Source: Candidatus Dependentiae bacterium (GTDB lineage: Bacteria > Babelota > Babeliae > Babelales > Vermiphilaceae). Taken from it: a stretch of DNA of 64,000 bases. The translations under genes were made by a program, and so were the position numbers. This document shows, in pieces, positions 35,597 to 44,394 of the stretch. How positions within the stretch are numbered: the stretch's first letter is position 1; the number at the start of each line of letters is the position of its first letter. Where the stretch lies: positions 17,062-81,061 of the forward strand of contig JAGQHQ010000004.1 in the NCBI GenBank assembly GCA_020431705.1, given 5' to 3'. The notes under the pieces are model-generated. The model did not search any database. It had not been told where the DNA came from and worked only from the letters and a program-made list of their open reading frames with translations.

Positions 35597-36829
35597 ATGA
35601 ATATCACGATTTTAGTTCGCAGCTCACTCAAAGCACTTCGTAAACACAAAGTCCGCTCATTTTTAACCGTACTTGGGATCATGATTGGTATTGCTGCTAT
35701 TATTGTGACCTTCTCTGTTGGATCTGGCGCTGAAGTTAAAATCAGAAAACAAATTATGGCAATGGGAGAAAATGCCGTATACATTGTACCGGGAAGTGTT
35801 ATGGAACGCGGCACTGTTCGCTCGGGAACAGCGCGTCTTGTACGCCTTAAAGAAAAAGATTTGTATGCTATCACACAACAGTGCCCTGAAGTTGAAAAAA
35901 TCTCACGCGGACAAGAATCATTACAAAATATTGAATATGGACCCAAAGGAGTAAAAGACCGAATTGTTGGTAGTGATGCAAATCTACTTGAAATTAGTAA
36001 AAAGAAAACAATTAAGGGTAACTTTTTCACTCAATATCATGTCAAACAACGCTCAAATGTTGTGGTACTTGGTATGGATATTGCAACAAAATTATTTAAA
36101 AAAGAGGACCCAATTGGCAAAACCATTTTGATTAAAAAAATTCCATTTACAGTAATTGGCGTTATGGAATACATTGATTTTTTTTGGGGTATTTCCGATC
36201 CTAACAATCGCGTACATATTCCATTTACCGTAGCACAAAAATATTTTCGTAAACCCGAAGAAGGTCAATATGACGTTGGCTTTATTGGTTTGAGCATACG
36301 ACCAGGGTTTAATGCAAGTTTAACATTGCGTAAAGTCAGAAGAATTTTACGATTTTCTCACAAGATTGATGATGGCGAACCAGATGACTTTACCATTTTT
36401 GATCAGCAATCAGTTTCTAGCTCAGCAACAGCTGCTTCACGTGTCATAAAATTATTTGGTTTAATTGCTGCATCAATTTCGTTACTTGTTGGCGGTATCG
36501 GCGTAATGAATATTATGCTTGTTTCAGTACAAGAACGCACTAAAGAAATTGGAATACGCTTAGCACTTGGAGCAACTCAAACAGCAGTACAAAGTCAATT
36601 TTTAATAGAAGCTGTGTTTCTTTCTTGCGTCGGTGGTATTCTTGGTATAGCGTTTGGCATACTAGCACAACATTTTTTGAGCAACGCTACCGATTTGCCG
36701 GGTACTATTGAAATTATTCCACTGTTAGTGTCATTATTTTTAACTATTTTTACCGGAATTTTCTTTGGCTATTACCCCGCACGCAAAGCATCGTTATTAA
36801 ATCCTGTTGACGCCTTACGACATGAGTAG
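35597..36829 (+). CDS. MacB-type ABC transporter permease (FtsX fold)
   Basis: 410 aa. It has an N-terminal helix in the typical SLKALRKHKVRSFLTVLGIMIGIAAI segment, a large periplasmic MacB_PCD domain (about 50-275) and three C-terminal helices with the FtsX core ASISLLVGGIGVMNIMLVSVQERTKEIGIRLALGA near 293-327. Such permeases use a mechanotransmission mechanism and do not move substrate through the membrane. The ATPase is a separate gene here, not fused as in E. coli MacB. The substrate could be a peptide, lipid or lipoprotein; the sequence does not decide. Confidence 0.93.
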   Translation: MNITILVRSSLKALRKHKVRSFLTVLGIMIGIAAIIVTFSVGSGAEVKIRKQIMAMGENAVYIVPGSVMERGTVRSGTARLVRLKEKDLYAITQQCPEVEKISRGQESLQNIEYGPKGVKDRIVGSDANLLEISKKKTIKGNFFTQYHVKQRSNVVVLGMDIATKLFKKEDPIGKTILIKKIPFTVIGVMEYIDFFWGISDPNNRVHIPFTVAQKYFRKPEEGQYDVGFIGLSIRPGFNASLTLRKVRRILRFSHKIDDGEPDDFTIFDQQSVSSSATAASRVIKLFGLIAASISLLVGGIGVMNIMLVSVQERTKEIGIRLALGATQTAVQSQFLIEAVFLSCVGGILGIAFGILAQHFLSNATDLPGTIEIIPLLVSLFLTIFTGIFFGYYPARKASLLNPVDALRHE

Positions 36830-36832
36830 TTT

Positions 36833-37516
36833 ATGCCATTTTTAAACGTACATGACATTACTAAAACATTTCTTATCGGAGAACAAAATCTCACAGTACT
36901 ACATGGCATTACCATGGAGGTAAAAAAAGGTGAGTTTTTAGCACTAACCGGAAAATCGGGTTCAGGTAAATCAACGCTTATGAATATTTTAGGCTGTCTG
37001 GACGTACCAACAACTGGTTCCTATTTTTTTCAAAAGCAAGATATTTCTAAACTTAGTCCTGATCAGCTAGCTCACATTAGAAATAAACAAGTCGGCTTTG
37101 TATTTCAACAATTTAATTTATTACCTGACTTAACCGCACTTGATAACACTGCACTACCTTGTTTGTATAGTGGTATGAAAGAAAAAGAAGCACAAGATAA
37201 TGCAAAAAAAGTTTTAGCTCTTGTTGGGCTTGATGATCGATTGCATCACTATCCAACACAACTTTCTGGCGGCCAGCAACAACGTGTTTCTATTGCACGC
37301 GCACTGGTTAACAAGCCAATTTTAATTTTGGCCGATGAACCTACCGGAAATTTGGATTCAAAAACTGGCAACCGGGTCATGGATGTTTTCAGACATTTAA
37401 ATAAAACACAACAAATTACAGTAATTTTAGTAACACACGATTTGGACTTAGCAAGTACCACAAAACGTATTATTACACTCGTTGATGGTCAGATTGAAAC
37501 CGATCGATTAACTTAA
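36833..37516 (+). CDS. ABC transporter ATPase (MacB/LolD type)
   Basis: 227 aa, 3 bp after the permease. It shows Walker [11 protein letters not shown] near residue 40, Q-loop [17 protein letters not shown] near 87-103, signature LSGGQQQR near 140 and Walker [14 protein letters not shown] near 160, followed by the H-loop ILVTHD. The [11 protein letters not shown] wording is typical of the LolD/MacB group. It energises the FtsX-fold permease upstream. Confidence 0.95.
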   Translation: MPFLNVHDITKTFLIGEQNLTVLHGITMEVKKGEFLALTGKSGSGKSTLMNILGCLDVPTTGSYFFQKQDISKLSPDQLAHIRNKQVGFVFQQFNLLPDLTALDNTALPCLYSGMKEKEAQDNAKKVLALVGLDDRLHHYPTQLSGGQQQRVSIARALVNKPILILADEPTGNLDSKTGNRVMDVFRHLNKTQQITVILVTHDLDLASTTKRIITLVDGQIETDRLT

Positions 37517-37526
37517 AGGAATTTTT

Positions 37527-37943
37527 ATGTTTAAAAAATTTTTATTGCTATCATTACTTCCTACTGCACCACTTATTTTAAAAGCACAAAATGAAAGTGT
37601 ATCACAAACACATATGCAAACTGGTTCTGTTATACACCTATATTCTATTCAACAATTTGATACATTAATTAAAGAATACAATCGTGTTGTAGTTGATTTT
37701 TATGCTCCATGGTGCAGTCCATGCAACCGTATGAGTCCTATGATGGATGAATTAGCCCAAGAATTTAACGATATTTTATTTATAAAAATTAATATCGATA
37801 ACATGAAACAACTTGTAAGCCGATATAGCATTATGAGTATTCCTACATTCATGTTTTTTAAAAATGGCAATCACGTGCATCGATTTACCGGCATACAAAG
37901 CAAGAGCACTATGAGAAATGAAATTCGCTCACGTATAGGATAA
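37527..37943 (+). CDS. Exported thioredoxin (WCSPC active site)
   Basis: 138 aa: a signal peptide (about 1-20, MFKKFLLLSLLPTAPLILKA) and one thioredoxin domain. The active site FYAPWCSPCNRM lies near residue 60-71 and the cis-Pro loop SIPTFMFF near 106-113. It starts 10 bp after the ABC ATPase with an AAAGGAATTTTT leader, so it is probably the last gene of the efflux operon. The exported location and WCxPC site suggest reduction or exchange of disulfides in periplasmic proteins. Confidence 0.88.
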   Translation: MFKKFLLLSLLPTAPLILKAQNESVSQTHMQTGSVIHLYSIQQFDTLIKEYNRVVVDFYAPWCSPCNRMSPMMDELAQEFNDILFIKINIDNMKQLVSRYSIMSIPTFMFFKNGNHVHRFTGIQSKSTMRNEIRSRIG

Positions 37944-37963
37944 TTTTACACACTATATATTCT

Positions 37964-38548
37964 TTATACAGTAGCTGCCGTGTATAGCAAAAGGCCAGTA
38001 TTAACAGTAGCTAATACTAAAGTCCCAGCGCCTATTAGTGTATTACAAACACTCAAACGATAGTTCTTTTTATTTCGCTTAATAGACAGCTGTGTTGCAG
38101 CCTGATCAGCCTCCCATCGAGCATCATCAAGTTCACCACCGTGCTCTCTACGCTCATCTTCTTTTTGTAAAAACTCTGTTTGCTTTTCAAAAAATTCCTT
38201 CTGAGCGACAAGCATCTTTGCCTGTGCAGCAGCAATTGCATCAGCTGTGTTATTGGAATTTTTTTTCATATTATTACTAAATACATCAAATCCTAATTTA
38301 GCTATTTCACTTGCTTTTTTAGGATCTTTTTCTAAAATATCAACCCCAACCATATTTCGAAAATGGTCTTTAGTAAAACCTCCAACCTCTATTTCTGCAA
38401 AATCTCCCTCTATTCCAGACTGAGTCGAATCAGTGCGAGCTAAAAAACTGCTGAAACTTCTTTCTTCAACGCTTTTATTATTATTCATCCCAAAAGCAAC
38501 AGAACTCAACACACACAATGACAAAACAAAAAAAATAGATTTTTTCAT
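37964..38548 (-). CDS. Exported coiled-coil protein with C-terminal membrane helix
   Basis: 194 aa. A signal peptide (about 1-20) ends SVAFG-MNNN. A helical mature region follows, with a coiled coil at about 105-155 (AAAQAKMLVAQKEFFEKQTEFLQKE in part), then a hydrophobic helix near 172-192 (LIGAGTLVLATVNTGLLLYTA) at the very end. The plan (signal peptide, charged coil, C-terminal membrane helix) is shared with the next minus-strand gene, the interrupted gene at 12355 and the gene at 63560, suggesting one fast-evolving envelope family. Function is unknown. Confidence 0.65.
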   Translation of the reverse strand: MKKSIFFVLSLCVLSSVAFGMNNNKSVEERSFSSFLARTDSTQSGIEGDFAEIEVGGFTKDHFRNMVGVDILEKDPKKASEIAKLGFDVFSNNMKKNSNNTADAIAAAQAKMLVAQKEFFEKQTEFLQKEDERREHGGELDDARWEADQAATQLSIKRNKKNYRLSVCNTLIGAGTLVLATVNTGLLLYTAATV

Positions 38549-38651
38549 ACTTTTTCTCCCGTAAAATAGTTAATAAGTGCAAACAGATATTACCTATTTA
38601 TAGTAACGGAGTAGTTCAATAAAAAACAAGCATTATGTAAATAATTGCTTT

Positions 38652-39227
38652 TTAACAAGATGGATCACCTGCTTGCGTCATAAATAATGACATAAGCAAC
38701 ATTCCTAAATTTACTAATGCAACAACAACAGCGAGCCCTCCACCCGAAACAGCAGTTATTAACTTGCATTTTAATCGTTTATTCGCTCTTCGCTCTTCGC
38801 TTGCTATATCAGCCAAGATAATACTACCCATAGCAGCCGTCTGCTTCTCTAGCGCAAGTTGCGCTTGTGCGTATGCTAATTGTTCTTTACTGTTTTTGTT
38901 TTTTTTACCTTTTTTTGCTTGCCAATTCTCATTTCCTGCTACCACAAGCTGATTATATTTTTGCTGATCTAATAAATATAAACCCTCGATTCTGTCTTTC
39001 ACGTCTTGCTTTATACCCCCTTTTTTAAACATTGTTTTTACTTGATCAGGAAAACTATCGTAAACCTTATTTGTAAAAATTTTTCCGTACTCATCCATAT
39101 CTGCATCAAACTCGGTCATAGAAACCTCAACACCACTATCCTTACTAACGATCTCTTCCATTGCTATTATAAAAATAGGCATTAAAACAAAAAAATACAC
39201 AATAAACAACATAAAAATACACTTCAT
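38652..39227 (-). CDS. Exported coiled-coil protein with A-M-E-E boundary and C-terminal membrane helix
   Basis: 191 aa. A signal peptide ends IIA-MEE (residues about 20-25). The mature protein has an acidic first part, an Ala/Gln-rich coil (about 118-150, KEQLAYAQAQLALEKQTAAM) and a membrane helix near 163-184 (ISAV/LAVVVALVNLGMLLMSLF). It has the same order as the preceding protein (37964-38548) but little obvious sequence identity. The start lies behind a GAGAGAATATG leader. No family recognised. Confidence 0.65.
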   Translation of the reverse strand: MKCIFMLFIVYFFVLMPIFIIAMEEIVSKDSGVEVSMTEFDADMDEYGKIFTNKVYDSFPDQVKTMFKKGGIKQDVKDRIEGLYLLDQQKYNQLVVAGNENWQAKKGKKNKNSKEQLAYAQAQLALEKQTAAMGSIILADIASEERRANKRLKCKLITAVSGGGLAVVVALVNLGMLLMSLFMTQAGDPSC

Positions 39228-39417
39228 ATTCTCTCTCCCTCAAAAAAAGAACACATCATATATGAACAAAGTTAAAAATTTTTACCGTTTTTCTTTTCCA
39301 TTTAACCAATTAAATGCTAATGTACTTATTCATATCACTTCCCAATCGTAGGAATTTAATTTTGGTATATGATACTTAATCAATTTTACTGAAAACAATA
39401 AATTTAAACGAATAGTA

Positions 39418-40638
39418 ATGAAGTACTTAATATTTTTTTTACTAATATTTTTTTTTAACATACAAATACACACAATAAAAAATTACAAACATCTTGTATA
39501 TAAAAAAAAGATACTACAAAGCCCCGATCAACTCATTATTCATACATTAGAGATAAACCCTCAATGTTATGACATAGTATTACATCGTGCACAACATGGT
39601 GCCGAATCTGTGTATCAGATGGCACAAGAAACTGGTGCAATAGCTGCCATTAATGGTGGCATATTCCGATTTCTCGGTACATTCAAAAATACCCCATTAG
39701 GACTACTTGTTATAGATAGAATAATACACACCGATTTACAATTTTTACGTGGGACTATTGCATGGAATAATAATGGCACACCGCCAACAATTGCACCAAT
39801 TAACATTGCATGGCATCTCAATATCAACGGACAACTATTACCGATTGATCGTATTAATCAACCACGTGCTGATAATGAAGCAATTGTGTATACATCAGAA
39901 TTTAAACCAACAACCTTGACTAACAATAACGGTATTGAAATTACTATTGAAAATAACAACGTTTTCTCTATTAAAACCGAATCTGGCAATAACAAGATTC
40001 CAAAAAGTGGATTTGTTTATTCTGTTGGTATAGATACTTATACTTTTTCTTCTTTAAAGAATATTAATGTTGGTGATCATGTTAATCTGTTTTATGATAT
40101 ACAAGTGGATGGCATATTAAAAAAAAAATATTCACCATTTCAATATATGCTGAGTGGGTCAGGATTACTTATCTATAACAATACATGTTCAACAAAAGAA
40201 CAATTACACAAAGAGTTATTAGAGGGAAGCTCAATTTTTTATGGAGACCATCCACATATACCAGATTATCACAATACAAAAAATCGTACATGGTTAATTG
40301 AACAAAAACATCCTCGTACAGCCGTTGGCGTCAAAAAAAATGGTAACTGGCTTTTTATTGTTGTGGAAGGTAATCGTACTACATGCAATACAAAAAATAG
40401 CGGTATAACTCTGCCTGATTTAGCACACCTTATGCAGTCACTAAAATGCATATATGCACTTAATCTTGATGGTGGTAGCTCATCTACCTTATATTACAAT
40501 GGAGCTGTACAAAATAAGTTATCGAGAAGTTTTTTAGCGCCTCAAAATCCGATACATCAAAACGGCCGATCAGTTACTGATGCATTTTTAATTTTTCCAA
40601 AACATTTTAAAAAAAATTCCATACTTATTGATAACTGA
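39418..40638 (+). CDS. NAGPA-type phosphodiester glycosidase domain protein
   Basis: 406 aa. An N-terminal hydrophobic segment (about 1-18) is a signal peptide. The catalytic domain matches the phosphodiester glycosidase (NAGPA/DUF2233) family: GAIAAINGGIF near residue 72-83, PRTAVGVKKNGNWLFIVVEG near 299-318 and NLDGGSSSTLYYNG near 352-365. Related enzymes cleave N-acetylglucosamine from phosphodiester-linked glycans, including wall or capsule polymers. An envelope glycan substrate is likely but not shown. It converges with the next gene, 6 bp between stops. Confidence 0.88.
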   Translation: MKYLIFFLLIFFFNIQIHTIKNYKHLVYKKKILQSPDQLIIHTLEINPQCYDIVLHRAQHGAESVYQMAQETGAIAAINGGIFRFLGTFKNTPLGLLVIDRIIHTDLQFLRGTIAWNNNGTPPTIAPINIAWHLNINGQLLPIDRINQPRADNEAIVYTSEFKPTTLTNNNGIEITIENNNVFSIKTESGNNKIPKSGFVYSVGIDTYTFSSLKNINVGDHVNLFYDIQVDGILKKKYSPFQYMLSGSGLLIYNNTCSTKEQLHKELLEGSSIFYGDHPHIPDYHNTKNRTWLIEQKHPRTAVGVKKNGNWLFIVVEGNRTTCNTKNSGITLPDLAHLMQSLKCIYALNLDGGSSSTLYYNGAVQNKLSRSFLAPQNPIHQNGRSVTDAFLIFPKHFKKNSILIDN

Positions 40639-40644
40639 TAACCT

Positions 40645-41289
40645 CTATATTGATTTATCGATAAGCCGCTGTAACACTCCACTATCATTATCAGAAATAT
40701 ATGGAATGTATGCCCATAGGCCACGGGTATATCCCATTATCACCTTGTCAAGACCACTTTTTACAACTTTGTACAAAATAAAGCCTACAGATACACCAAT
40801 TAGGCAAGATTTTACTGGATTATTTTTTGTCCACCGTAAGATGCGACATAATATGTTTTTTTGTGATTGAATCTTTTCAGAAGATGCATTTTCAATACTT
40901 TCTTTTCTATGAGAACTATTACTATGTCTGTATTCTTCAAATTTATATTGTCTTTTAATATGAACATATACATTCAAAGTTTCATTATCATCACGTAAAG
41001 AAAGTGTTATCAAAAAAAACCCTATTCCTTTATCTACAGTAACCATCCATTTACTATCTTCCCGTCTGACTAATGGAGCATTGCTGTCACCTATACAGCT
41101 AATAACAATACCATCACCGCTAGCCCCTAATCTTTTAATAGTACACGTCTTTTCATTTGGAGTAACTGTTACTGTATAAAGCTTTGCTACACCAGGAGAA
41201 TATTTCACCTCTGCAATATACATAGCCTGTAGATTTCCTGCTGCAACAAGCAGGCAAAAGACAGAAACAAGAAATAGAATCTTCTTCAT
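40645..41289 (-). CDS. Exported protein with one C-terminal membrane helix, unknown function
   Basis: 214 aa. A signal peptide (about 1-22) ends NLQA-MYIA. The mature N-terminal 100 residues look beta-rich (VAKLYTVTVTPNEKTCTIKRL and a later MVTVDKGIGFFLITLSL), possibly a small sandwich domain. A charged linker follows, then a helix at about 158-172 (SCLIGVSVGFILYKVV) and a short tail. There is no motif to name. It begins behind a GGAGGTTATGTA leader. Confidence 0.65.
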   Translation of the reverse strand: MKKILFLVSVFCLLVAAGNLQAMYIAEVKYSPGVAKLYTVTVTPNEKTCTIKRLGASGDGIVISCIGDSNAPLVRREDSKWMVTVDKGIGFFLITLSLRDDNETLNVYVHIKRQYKFEEYRHSNSSHRKESIENASSEKIQSQKNILCRILRWTKNNPVKSCLIGVSVGFILYKVVKSGLDKVIMGYTRGLWAYIPYISDNDSGVLQRLIDKSI

Positions 41290-41543
41290 TACATAACCTC
41301 CAGATAACCAAAATTATACAACCTGCAACTAAAGCATATAATATATTGTACCAAAATTTTTCCATTTGTCAATAGGCCGATTGGTCTAAAAGTACAGCCA
41401 AGAGAGGCTTTTGATGAATAATTTAGAGAATGTTATCCTGAAAAATATAGTATTAGTAAACGTATTTAGGCATAAGAGTAAAATGTGGGTACTTATTTAC
41501 CTACACCATACGTATTGAGACTAAAAAAGAAGGATTTTGAACC

Positions 41544-41927
41544 ATGTTTGACTATATAAAAAATAATCTCTTAGTGCTGCTTTTGATCGGCTTTTTGGGC
41601 ATAACAAGCTCTATATCGCCGGTGGCAGACACAGAAAAAAGGTATGATAACGCAATTGTCATGTTTTATACATCATCATGCCCCTACTGCAAGTATATGC
41701 TACCAGTTATGAGCCAAATTCAGCGTGAATATGGCAATAAAATTAACATTATCTTTATTGAAATCAGTCGTAATCAAACTTTTTATAAAACAGAATATGG
41801 TTTTAGAACTGTGCCAACAATTATTTACTTCAAAGATGGAAAAGAAATGGCACGACATGGTAGTAACAATAAAACGGTTACTGTTACTTTTATAAAAAAT
41901 AACATTGCTGCCATCTGGGGAATTTGA
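41544..41927 (+). CDS. Thioredoxin-fold protein (CPYC active site), exported or membrane-anchored
   Basis: 127 aa. An N-terminal hydrophobic helix (about 8-24) is a signal peptide or anchor. The fold follows with FYTSSCPYCKYMLPV near residue 39-53 and the cis-Pro loop TVPTIIYFKDG near 91-101. CPYC is more typical of glutaredoxins and some DsbA relatives; the rest of the domain is thioredoxin-like and short. It is the second of three exported thioredoxin-fold proteins in the window. A disulfide reductase or isomerase role in the periplasm is inferred. Confidence 0.82.
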   Translation: MFDYIKNNLLVLLLIGFLGITSSISPVADTEKRYDNAIVMFYTSSCPYCKYMLPVMSQIQREYGNKINIIFIEISRNQTFYKTEYGFRTVPTIIYFKDGKEMARHGSNNKTVTVTFIKNNIAAIWGI

Positions 41928-42019
41928 CAACGTAATAATTCTCTTATTACACTCCTTGTGGTTTTGCAAAACATTATTTGTTTCAGAACGTAACAACCAA
42001 AACTATAAGGAGTTTTTTA

Positions 42020-42514
42020 ATGGCACACCAAAAACCTTCGTATATTTTATTATTCGCTTTTCTTTTGAGCATAGGCTCGACTTTTTTATCTGCAAAAGTA
42101 GCCGAATCCTCGCAAAGAGCATCACTCCATATTAATTCAGTTGGCATCGGTACTCCTGACCCTTTTTATTGTGATTCATATGGGCATTGCCATTACTATG
42201 GCCCTGAAAAACCCCCAAAAACAATATTGGGCAATACAGCTGTTGCAGTAATGGGTGGAACTATGACATGCATGGGTGCACTTTTTGCAACTATTGGTAT
42301 TTTTTTAATAAAACAAGCACTTTTTAATAATGAAACATATGAAAATGCTCCAGAAATTCAACGAATTTTGGATGGCTTTGGCGGTAGTTTATTTAGCAGT
42401 TTTGGCATTGTTTTTGCATTAATTGGTGCTGATACCATTAAAAAAAGTCTATCTCGTTTATATAAATTATGGCATAATTTACCATTACCAGAAGATGAAA
42501 TAAAAAAATCTTAA
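42020..42514 (+). CDS. Small membrane protein, unknown function
   Basis: 164 aa from the ATG at 42020, chosen because AAGGAG lies 7 nt upstream; an earlier in-frame start at 41978 lacks this. A signal-like segment (about 7-26) is followed by a short Cys/His/Tyr-rich loop (FYCDSYGHCHYYG near 48-60) and two hydrophobic helices (about 75-100, GNTAVAVMGGTMTCMGALFATIGIFLI, and 118-140, LFSSFGIVFALIGADTI). The loop could bind metal. No family recognised. The next gene has a similar two-helix plan. Confidence 0.65.
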   Translation: MAHQKPSYILLFAFLLSIGSTFLSAKVAESSQRASLHINSVGIGTPDPFYCDSYGHCHYYGPEKPPKTILGNTAVAVMGGTMTCMGALFATIGIFLIKQALFNNETYENAPEIQRILDGFGGSLFSSFGIVFALIGADTIKKSLSRLYKLWHNLPLPEDEIKKS

Positions 42515-42628
42515 ATATGTAACATCATATTTCATCCCTTCTAATTTACTTTTTCATCTTTTACAAGTACACTCATTCGTAATTTTCGCCAATTTTTAAT
42601 ATACACAAATTTACAAGGGGTGATGTTT

Positions 42629-43237
42629 ATGAAAAAGAGTTTTGTATTGCCATTAATACTTGGATTCAGTTTAAGTTGTGCACCAGCAAGTTTTGTGCAA
42701 GCTGGTGAAAACAATGGACCACTTAAAAACACAGTAAAAGCCATCGGTGGGGGAATGTTGACTCTTGTGTCAATACCTATTCTTAGTATTGGATTGGCAT
42801 CAGCAATTGGCACATTACCTAGTCCTTTGGGCTCTGATACCACTCAAGATTTTTATTCGGCAACACTATGTGGGGTTATTGGACTACCTATGAATCTCAT
42901 CGGTGATAATTTGATAGTAGACGGAGTAAAGGGCCTTTATCACAACATAAAAAATCGTGTCAAAAGAGTACAACAAAAACAAGAAATATTACCACCAACA
43001 GGAAGTATGTCTATAAGTAGAGACAATAATCAGGAAAAAAGTATACTAACAAAAAAACAAGCAATGGGAGCAAGAATAATATCAGCCACTTTCGAACTAC
43101 CAGAAAATCCAATACAAAGAAAACCACATTCATTGCTCATACATAAAAGAGTAAAACATCCAATTACAGTTAATACTAAGAGAATTGTTGATCACAACGA
43201 AAACATTCTTGAGCACCTTGGCCTTGATCAAAATTAA
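42629..43237 (+). CDS. Exported small membrane protein, unknown function
   Basis: 202 aa from the ATG at 42629, 8 nt after AAGGGG; ATG 42623 and GTG 42620 are too close to that site. A signal peptide (about 1-25) ends SFVQA-GEN. Two Gly/Leu-rich hydrophobic helices lie near 35-60 and 70-95, then a Lys/Arg-rich, probably disordered tail to the end. Plan and place suggest relation to the gene just upstream. A strong terminator follows. Confidence 0.65.
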   Translation: MKKSFVLPLILGFSLSCAPASFVQAGENNGPLKNTVKAIGGGMLTLVSIPILSIGLASAIGTLPSPLGSDTTQDFYSATLCGVIGLPMNLIGDNLIVDGVKGLYHNIKNRVKRVQQKQEILPPTGSMSISRDNNQEKSILTKKQAMGARIISATFELPENPIQRKPHSLLIHKRVKHPITVNTKRIVDHNENILEHLGLDQN

Positions 43238-43260
43238 CAGAAAATCATTTACTTTAGATA

Positions 43261-43309
43261 ATAACTAAAAAAACGGCAGGCTAACGCAGCCTGCCGTTTT
43301 TTTAGTTAT
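43261..43309. terminator. Very strong bidirectional terminator (22-bp perfect stem)
   Basis: A perfect 22-bp stem (43261-43282 with 43288-43309) around the 5-nt loop AACGC, with a GC core GGCAGGCT / AGCCTGCC flanked by A7 and T7. It sits between the plus-strand exported gene and the end of nrdB, and can stop transcription from both sides. Confidence 0.92.
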
Positions 43310-43376
43310 TATTCGATATAATTCATTATAGAATCACTTGCCACTTGGCCAAAGAGCTATGACAAAACAGAATATA

Positions 43377-44381
43377 TCACTCCCATTCAAGTGAACTTGC
43401 CGACTGATACTCTGTAACTCGAGTTTCAAAAAAGTTCTTTTCTTTGTTTAGATCAGTTGCCTGAGACATCCATGGTAATGGATTTTCTTTGCCATATACC
43501 TTTGGCAAATCAATACGCTCCAAACGACGATCCGCAATATATTCTACATAATTAGCAAATTGTTGCGCATTGATACCAAGCACCCCTTTTGGACAAGCAT
43601 CAAATGCATACTGCTTTTCCAAAATGACAGATTTCTTAATCAAGTGTACAATCTCTTGTTGAAAATCAACAGTCCAAATTTCTGGATTTTCGGCTTTAAT
43701 AGTATTTATTAAATCACACCCAAATGCTAAGTGAATACTCTCATCTCGCATGATATACTCAAATTGCTCTCCGACACCAACCAATTTATTTTGACGCTTT
43801 AATGCAAGCATCATAGCAAAGCCAGCATAAAAGAAAATACCCTCCATGATGACGTAATAACCAATTAAATCATGCACAAACTTTTGTATGTTATCTAGTG
43901 TGTCTGTAGTGAATGTTGGATCAAACAACGATGTTGTTAATGCAACAACAAAATCATCTTTTTCTTTAATCGATGGTATTGTTTCATACATGGTATAAAT
44001 TTCATCTGGATCCAACCCGAATGAATCGCAACAATAAATAAATGTGTCGGTATGTACCGCTTCTTCATATGCTTGACGCAATAAATACTGACGACACTCC
44101 GGATTGGTTACATGCTTATATACAGCAAGTACCAAATTATTTGCAGTTAGCGATTCTGCTGTTGAGAAAAAACCCATGTTCCATAATACCATACGACGTT
44201 CTGATTCACTCAACACATTATTTGATTTCCATTGCTCAATATCTTTTTGCATAGAAACTTCTTCTGGTGTCCAGTTATTTGCCACACCATTTTTATAATG
44301 TTGACGCGCCCACAAATAGCGCATTGGTAAAATTTTATTTGGATCTACAGTTGAATTATTAATAATTCCTTGTTTTGTCAT
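43377..44381 (-). CDS. nrdB: Ribonucleotide reductase beta subunit, class Ic type (Phe at radical site)
   Basis: 334 aa from the ATG at 44381, preceded by GAGGAAG; an upstream in-frame extension would overlap nrdA. It generates the radical for dNTP synthesis. Metal ligands can be placed by spacing against E. coli NrdB: E76 (Asp84 there), E107, H110, E180, E214 and H217. The residue at the tyrosyl-radical place (E. coli Tyr122) is F114 in EEAVHTDTFIY, and the first ligand is Glu. Both changes match Chlamydia class Ic R2, which uses a Mn/Fe cofactor. The wording FFSTAESL and YLLRQAYEEAVHT also looks chlamydia-like. It is 13 bp downstream of nrdA. Confidence 0.95.
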   Translation of the reverse strand: MTKQGIINNSTVDPNKILPMRYLWARQHYKNGVANNWTPEEVSMQKDIEQWKSNNVLSESERRMVLWNMGFFSTAESLTANNLVLAVYKHVTNPECRQYLLRQAYEEAVHTDTFIYCCDSFGLDPDEIYTMYETIPSIKEKDDFVVALTTSLFDPTFTTDTLDNIQKFVHDLIGYYVIMEGIFFYAGFAMMLALKRQNKLVGVGEQFEYIMRDESIHLAFGCDLINTIKAENPEIWTVDFQQEIVHLIKKSVILEKQYAFDACPKGVLGINAQQFANYVEYIADRRLERIDLPKVYGKENPLPWMSQATDLNKEKNFFETRVTEYQSASSLEWE

Positions 44382-44394
44382 TATTGCTTCCTCA

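Noticed and set aside
35509..36030. 173-aa minus-strand ORF
   Set aside because: Antisense to the membrane fusion protein and permease genes of a secure operon.
41414..41518. 34-codon plus-strand ORF with AGAGG upstream
   Set aside because: Acceptable ribosome binding site but very short, no homology that I can recognise and ends in a leader region; not enough to call.
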